64,000 bases of DNA from Isoperla grammatica (lineage: Eukaryota; Arthropoda; Insecta; Plecoptera; Perlodidae). Location: the NCBI GenBank assembly GCA_945910005.1, contig OX246746.1, forward strand, positions 41,414,837 to 41,478,836. The letters are read 5' to 3'. The notes under the pieces are model-generated. The model was not told the origin of the DNA. It saw nothing but the letters and a program-made list of their open reading frames with translations, and made no database searches. The position numbers and the translations under genes were made by a program. Shown in pieces: positions 61,141 through 64,000 of the stretch (position 1 is the stretch's first letter; each line of letters starts with the position of its first letter).

Positions 61141-61374
61141 GTCACACAAGTTGAAATATTGTTCGTTTTTTCACATCTAAACGTCCTTCTATAGAATTCT
61201 CTTTGTTGTGTATTATTCGGCTTTCTACAACAATTCTCTTTCGAAATCCATCACCCTCCTTGATATATGAATGTGTAGTAAAGACATTAAAAAAAATCTC
61301 CAATATTGGGTTTGCAACATGACATGTCAAAATACGTAGTTCCAATAATTGCCTATGTTTAGGTAGTTTTGGCA

Positions 61375-61432
61375 TGGGTCATCAGTCGAGCAAGTGGAGG
61401 CTGAGTTCGAATCCCAGTAAGTATTTGTACAT
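61375..61432 (+). other. tRNA-like SINE head remnant (weak)
   Basis: ATGGGTCATCAGTCGAG is followed by GAGTTCGAATCCCAG, a box B-like GTTCGAATCC. The box spacing is short and the arms do not fold as a tRNA, so at most this is an eroded SINE head. Confidence 0.3.
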
Positions 61433-64000
61433 TTATACCTGTCGTTCAGCCATTTTAGCTCTCCACCCAACAGTGTATACCCCCAACCTATGCAGGTGCT
61501 ATAGAACTCCTTCTAATTGGGCATGCCTACTTACTTGATGGTATATTATACATTCCACCACTGAAACGGCCATATGATATTTTACGGGTTGTTGTAAATT
61601 TTAAAACACGACTCAGGGACTACAAAGAGGTTATTTAATTAAGATATGGCAAGCCGCCATTACGGAAACACATTTTATAGCGTAATAAAAACAAAACAAA
61701 TGAACATCATCAGGTTCTTGATGAAAACGTTTTCTGCTATCAAAAGTGAAAGAAATATAAAAAAAATGTTGTAGGTTGTTACGACCCATAGATGAGAGCT
61801 GGGTGATCGGTGGGCCATTACGTTATGTCGCTGTTGAGCGGATGATAGTTTTAACTAGTTAATTAGTCTTTACTCTTTAGGCAGTTGGGAGACAGTTGCC
61901 AAGGAAGAGAGAAGAGACAAGACAAAATCCACAGGCTATCCAAAACTCACAAAATGAAGTTATCAAAAATTGTCTAGTAGGAAAAATGTTTGATCCAGTC
62001 TAAAACAGAAATCTACTGCCCCTGTTATATGCTAATGTTATGTTTGAACAGCAATGTTTTATTTTATTTATTTAAATGTAATCTTAAAAACTATTGTCTT
62101 AGCGTTAAACATGTTTCAGTAAGTTAATTAAAGATTAGTAAACAACCTTAAACTGAATAAACAAAACATAACATCCACGTTTGTAGACTAATGAAAAAGC
62201 ATTGATATAGGACACTTGGCTAAGTTTATACATTTTGTTAGGATATGCATACAATAAATCATTGTCTATATGTATAAACCGTTAGGGACCTAATATCATT
62301 CATAAAATAATGTAATATATTATTTTGTCAGTTGGCACACTATCCACTTTCGCAAATAAATCTGTCCCCGAAATTTTTAGCTTTTAGTTCCCAGATCTAA
62401 AATTATATTTCCGGAATGCTTAGAAAATGATTTCTTATACACCTTTAACAATTTTAGAATGATGAAAAACACACTTTCAAAAATTATTCTGTCAATCTAC
62501 AATTTCTTTCAAATCCTCAATGGTGTAGTTAGATGGTTTGCAGCAGCTCGTTGGCAATATGGAATATATACCGTGTTTCTTATATCAGTGAATCTTCTTA
62601 CTCCAGCCTGAAAGCGGCTGGTTCACGACCTCTGTGGTATGGGCCAACAAACATGTGGATCCAAGATCATCGTTTCATACACACGACTTTCGTGTTAATT
62701 GCTACTTATTCTTTTAATACCATTAATGACGACCCTACAACTCAATCAGGGTTTTCAGAAACGCTCGTATAATCTGTGTGGAAATAATGAATGAATTCAG
62801 CATCGCTTTTAGTGGGGTCCTGAAGAAAATTTTAACGAAATCTCCCTGGTTAGGGAATTTAAACTCGAACATGCAATAAATATGCACAACTACAAGACAT
62901 TTTTTTTTTCAAATAAATCGTTAATTCATTATATATTATATTATATTATTTTGTAAATGATTTGTTTCTATAACACCACTCAACTCAGTGTGGCTATCAT
63001 ATTTATTACTCCAGCTTTCATTTGTGTCTTATGACTATTACTTTTATTAATTTAATCAAAAACGATGAAATTTTGAATTGAACTTGCATGTTATTTGAGC
63101 ATGTTCATATGTTCTAGGAGGTAAACAGACTTCGAAGGCTTGAAAGCGGTTGGGGGTTCAGCAACGTCCTTCAGTAAGTTGAGTCCATTTACAACACATA
63201 CACACAATTCTTACTTGGATTTTGCCTGATGATGGATTAGACCAATTACTACATTGTTATGAGACTTAAGAAACAGCACACTGAGTTAGCAACGGATCAT
63301 GACGAACTGTCTTTACTTTGTGCTTGTCAACGCGAGAAATAGAGGAATTGCTATTGTCTTCGTGCCAAAATGTAATCACAGTTTTACTTGAAGAATCCCA
63401 AACGAGTATGCGTAGAGTTTGGCAAACAGCCCTCGGCCTCTCAACTAGGGTCCACGGTATGGTTGTTTGATGTTTCCACAATATATGTCGTATTTCACGC
63501 GTCACTGTATGTCCAATACGGTTATTTTGAACTCATAAATCCGTTGTCAATACCCAGAGCCGTATTTACTGTTGTTTGATATGTTGCATGAGTGAATGAC
63601 TTGAATCTATAGCCATACATCATCGTTCAGTCGCGAAACACCACCAGGGGTTCTACAAACAACGTTTGTGTCTGTGTCCTTGCTACATTTAAACACAGTC
63701 TTTATTCCGTGCTAAAATTATGTTAATATGGGTTAGAATGTGCTGTAAAACGTTCAACAAAGCTTCTTACATCCCCAAAACAAACCATTGTGGGCCTTAC
63801 GTAACGGGACCTCTGAATAGAAACACCCATGCCTAGTTGAAAAAACGTTACCTCTTGAAAAGAACCATAAAACCATACATCACCAAACTCTGTAGTCATT
63901 TAAAAAATTCAAGGGCACTGTTCTTTCTATAGGCCTATGTGGATTGCGGGCAGTGGCCGCGCTTGAGCGTGTCTAACTTGGCTTAGGAAATAATAATTAT
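61433..64000. other. Unassigned AT-rich DNA to window end
   Basis: About 2.6 kb with no gene, RNA or repeat recognised. Frames at 62533-62772 and 63266-63579 have no motifs. Confidence 0.5.

Noticed and set aside
61375..61432. tRNA gene on plus (GTTCGAATCC)
   Set aside because: Box spacing is too short and no cloverleaf forms; listed only as a weak SINE-head remnant.

Overview
The window is AT-rich animal genomic DNA packed with repeats. I find no host protein-coding gene that I can support. Open frames longer than about 60 codons are either retrotransposon remnants, translations of tandem repeats, or short frames with no recognisable domain and no convincing splice sites. Long (AAT)n/(ATT)n tracts, LINE reverse-transcriptase remnants, tRNA-derived SINEs, foldback elements and minisatellites point to an invertebrate metazoan. 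The SINE-like cores at 16.62-16.76 kb and 57.63-57.99 kb resemble, from memory, SINE families common in molluscs and other lophotrochozoans. I lean towards a marine mollusc-like source, with low certainty.

Layout. 0-7.8 kb: mostly unassigned DNA with a 10-bp minisatellite, one copy of a dispersed repeat (family R1) and small tandem duplications. 7.8-12.15 kb: a chain of non-LTR retrotransposon pieces. It holds a Jockey-like LINE on +, a nearly open RT-bearing LINE on -, a small hairpin fragment, a second LINE copy on - and a tRNA-headed SINE on -. Each is joined to the next by an (AAT)n tract. 14-17 kb: short tandem arrays, a hammerhead-like motif between two (TA)n runs, a MITE with about 65-bp inverted ends, and a SINE core. 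20.99-23.0 kb: a 2-kb two-module satellite. 24.8-28.96 kb: a foldback-like structure of two diverged tandem arrays in opposite orientation (about 119-bp and 124-bp units). 29.6-29.98 kb: a SINE whose tRNA head is tandemly triplicated. 32.25-32.95 kb: a 458-bp (ATT)n tract with dispersed repeat X. 34.05-34.33 kb: a 52-bp minisatellite.

36.48-43.59 kb is the most striking object: a 7.1-kb foldback element. Its 1.3-1.4 kb terminal inverted repeats are made of 150-165-bp tandem units, and each ends internally in a ~300-bp hairpin. The interior holds retrotransposon debris (two LINE ends, one SINE) and a homogeneous 88-bp array of about 13 copies. 47.2-47.8 kb: two small inverted-repeat elements. 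49.4-51.2 kb: a LINE 3' part, (ATT)n, repeat X, (ATT)n. 56.87-57.99 kb: a second R1 locus with an internal duplication, then a SINE. 58.3-59.6 kb: a MITE abutting a 30-bp minisatellite of about 26 copies.

Two themes connect these parts. First, several retroelements begin or end exactly at AAT/ATT trinucleotide tracts, which suggests that (AAT)n acts both as 3' tail and as landing site, giving serial nesting. Second, two independent structures have the architecture of foldback (FB/TU-type) transposons. All calls come from reading the sequence by eye; no database search was run.
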